Source of the DNA: Rhizobium sp. BT04
GTDB lineage: Bacteria > Pseudomonadota > Alphaproteobacteria > Rhizobiales > Rhizobiaceae
Assembly (NCBI RefSeq): GCF_030053135.1
Contig: NZ_CP125652.1
Location: 248,001-312,000, forward strand
Direction of reading: 5' to 3'
Length of the DNA stretch: 64,000 nt
Shown here: positions 62,758 through 64,000 of the stretch, one piece after another
How positions within the stretch are numbered: the first letter of the stretch is position 1
How the letters are laid out: each line of letters opens with the position of its first letter
Program-made: the position numbers and the translations under genes
The notes under the pieces: model-generated
Databases searched by the model: none
What the model was told of the DNA's origin: nothing
What the model saw: the letters and a program-made list of their open reading frames with translations, nothing else

Positions 62758-63084
62758 TTAGTTGTCGTATTCGCGGCAGGCTTCGCTGATCGAGGCGCCG
62801 CTCTGGCCGCCACGCGTGTCGACGCCGGACATCTGCTGTGGCATGCCGGGGCATTCCATCGTTTGCGGCTGTCCGATGCTCTGTGTCGTCATCGGATCGA
62901 CCGGCGCCGTGCGCACCGGATACATGCCATTGTCGTCATTGGTGTAATCGGACGAGTAGTTGCCCGAACTCGGATCGGTCGAGCCGCCATTGGTCGGCCC
63001 GATCGGATCGGGGTTCGACTGGGCAAAGGCCGACGATGCCAGGCCGAGTGCAAGCAGAGAAGCGGCGACAAGGGATTTGGTCAT
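62758..63084 (-). CDS. small exported hypothetical protein, 108 aa
   Basis: A secreted or periplasmic protein. The signal peptide MTKSLVAASLLALGLASSAF ends at AQ. The mature part is low-complexity, rich in Gly, Ser, Asp, Asn and Pro (GSTDPSSGNYSSDYTNDDNG), with two Cys (MECPGMP, SEACREYDN) that could form one disulfide. AGGAGG is upstream of ATG 63084. An EcfG-like promoter lies about 45-68 bases upstream, pointing to general stress control. The gene has its own terminator. Function unknown. Confidence 0.75.
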   Translation of the reverse strand: MTKSLVAASLLALGLASSAFAQSNPDPIGPTNGGSTDPSSGNYSSDYTNDDNGMYPVRTAPVDPMTTQSIGQPQTMECPGMPQQMSGVDTRGGQSGASISEACREYDN

Positions 63085-63127
63085 GAGGATATCCTCCTTT
63101 GATTTTCATCTTGGATGACCCTGGTGT

Positions 63128-63152
63128 AACTGCTGGGTGGAATCATGGTTCC
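63128..63152 (-). promoter_or_regulatory. candidate EcfG (general stress) promoter
   Basis: On the minus strand GGAAC (63152-63148), 17 bases, then GTT (63130-63128), matching the alphaproteobacterial EcfG pattern GGAAC-N16/17-cGTT except for the base before GTT. It is 44 bases before the ATG of the exported protein. Confidence 0.45.
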
Positions 63153-63283
63153 GAAATTCGCGAAAACTTGCACGCGGCCTTGCATGGTTACGCATAAACC
63201 TTAACGGCCGAAGCCGCTGGATCGCCGCCGCCGCCTGCCTTAGTGACCTGATGAAACGCTAAATTCAGCAGCATGAGGCCGCT

Positions 63284-63598
63284 ATGTTCGTTTCCCCTCG
63301 CGAGGCCGCAGATCTCGGTCTGCAGATTGCGCTTGCGCTCGCCTTGACGGCAAGCGGCATGGCAATCGCGTCCTCTGCCATGGGCGGCGAGAAGGCCGGT
63401 GTTTCCCCGATTGACCTCAGCCGCCCCTCGTTATGGAGCACAGTCCCGATGCGCGTCGACCCGACGACGCAGGCCCCTCTGCGCGCCGATGCTCCCACCG
63501 GGCTAAAACTCGCCGGCGGCCGCGATGATCAGTGTTATGACCGGATCGGCCTGCGTCTCTCCTGCGACTTGATCGCCACCGCCAGCACAGCCTTTTAG
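63284..63598 (+). CDS. hypothetical protein, 104 aa, possibly exported
   Basis: An unrecognised small protein. After a charged start (MFVSPREAADLGLQ) comes a hydrophobic stretch IALALALTASGMAIASSAMG, which could be a signal peptide or anchor, then SRPSLWSTVPMRVDPTT and a two-Cys C-terminus (DDQCYDRIGLRLSCDL). There is no strong RBS at ATG 63284. Third-position GC bias supports coding. It stands alone between two minus-strand genes. Confidence 0.45.
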   Translation: MFVSPREAADLGLQIALALALTASGMAIASSAMGGEKAGVSPIDLSRPSLWSTVPMRVDPTTQAPLRADAPTGLKLAGGRDDQCYDRIGLRLSCDLIATASTAF

Positions 63599-63638
63599 GC
63601 CGCCTCTTCGGAGCCGCCTGGGAAGCAAGGGCTGCGCT

Positions 63639-64000
63639 TCAGCGCGAACGGCCGGTGGCCGCTAGCTGCACGGGCAGAATTGTCGATGCCTTGATGTCCT
63701 TCAGCACGAACATCGTATGCATCTCCTTGATGCCGGGCAGTCGGCGGATCACCGTCATGGCGAATTCGGCATAGTTGTCGAGATCGGTGGCAACCACTTG
63801 CAGCAGGAAGTCAGCCTCGCCGGCGACGGAATAGCAGGCGATGACCGCCTCCAGCTCGCCGACCTCGCGCTCGAAACGTTCGGCCTCGTCATGGGAATGC
63901 GTATCGATCTGCACACGCACGAAGGCGAGGACACCGAGGCCGACGGCGCGGCGATCGACGAGGGCTTGATAGCCGCGGATGACACCGGACTCTTCAAGCC
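63639..64000 (-). CDS. Lrp/AsnC family regulator, partial
   Basis: The C-terminal 120 residues of an Lrp/AsnC protein; the 5' end, including most of the HTH, lies beyond the window. Visible parts are the end of the HTH/linker (LEESGVIRGYQALVDRRAVG) and the effector domain with VIACYSVAGEADFLLQV and IKEMHTMFVLKDIK. It is the fourth Lrp-family member in this window. The target is not visible; the gene it faces is outside. Confidence 0.85.
   Translation of the reverse strand, partial: LEESGVIRGYQALVDRRAVGLGVLAFVRVQIDTHSHDEAERFEREVGELEAVIACYSVAGEADFLLQVVATDLDNYAEFAMTVIRRLPGIKEMHTMFVLKDIKASTILPVQLAATGRSR

Noticed and set aside
1..64000. CRISPR arrays, rRNA genes, complete insertion sequences or integrases
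   Set aside because: I read for regularly spaced repeats, rRNA signatures and transposase or integrase motifs and found none; the tRNA-Leu has no neighbouring integrase or visible attachment-site repeat.

Overview
The window reads as chromosome of a Rhizobium-type alphaproteobacterium (order Rhizobiales). The evidence is high GC with strong C/G third-position bias, a BA14K-type protein fragment, HlyU- and MEKHLA-domain proteins, several Lrp/AsnC regulators, a B12-dependent ribonucleotide reductase, a ChrR-like protein next to cfa and photolyase genes, a FixK/FnrN-type box, and short palindromic intergenic elements of the kind common in rhizobia. The genus is inferred from these features and was not tested by a database search.

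Layout. 1-2715: envelope or hypothetical genes, including an L,D-transpeptidase that ends in a perfect terminator hairpin. 2727-8980: phenylalanine/tyrosine catabolism (phhA, hppD, hmgA, fahA, maiA) with two divergently placed Lrp-family regulators. Phenylalanine would be carried to fumarate plus acetoacetate, with the tyrosine aminotransferase step supplied from elsewhere. 8984-9454: a MEKHLA protein. 9869-25786: an accessory cluster. Nine minus-strand genes encode exported products: an arylsulfatase, a HAD phosphatase, an octaheme cytochrome c with HEAT and TPR repeats, two tandem DUF1254/DUF1214 proteins, a DUF900 lipoprotein, two outer-membrane barrels and a ClpP-fold protein. Facing them is a plus-strand two-component set: a histidine kinase with an ABC-binding-protein sensor, a FixJ-like regulator and a lone receiver. 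This is the best candidate here for an undescribed functional system. 25787-26687: debris, including a decayed HNH nuclease gene similar to the N-terminus of CBASS Cap5 effectors.

26688-35212: nrdJ with tandem NrdR boxes, a frameshifted periplasmic sensor-like gene, gpt, a tandem universal stress protein behind a perfect FixK/FnrN box, a CinA/MoaB-like protein and wrbA. 35325-35612: tRNA-Leu(UAA) interrupted by a group I intron. 36047-38716: a SARP-type regulator with TPRs, a 72-residue partner ORF, a nested palindrome and a 43-residue membrane peptide. 38729-42434: VanZ-like protein, threonine dehydratase, HlyU-like protein and a membrane diguanylate cyclase. 43346-47866: MFS transporter, an SDR/TetR divergent pair with direct-repeat operators, and an azoR/LysR divergent pair. 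47909-51968: cpdB, a PilZ protein, an SDR remnant and a DMT exporter. 52039-53775: Lrp regulator divergent from alanine dehydrogenase. 53792-57882: DUF1203, a small coiled coil, and the sulfur/editing operon cysK-alaX-sseA-GNAT.

58109-62582 resembles the singlet-oxygen (RpoE-ChrR) regulon: a ChrR-like protein without a neighbouring sigma factor, SDR, cfa and photolyase. The photolyase is split by a single-base frameshift. The window ends with two small exported proteins and a partial fourth Lrp-family regulator. Two otherwise intact genes (around 31374 and 62096) carry one-base deletions, so assembly or sequencing error should be excluded before calling them real pseudogenes.
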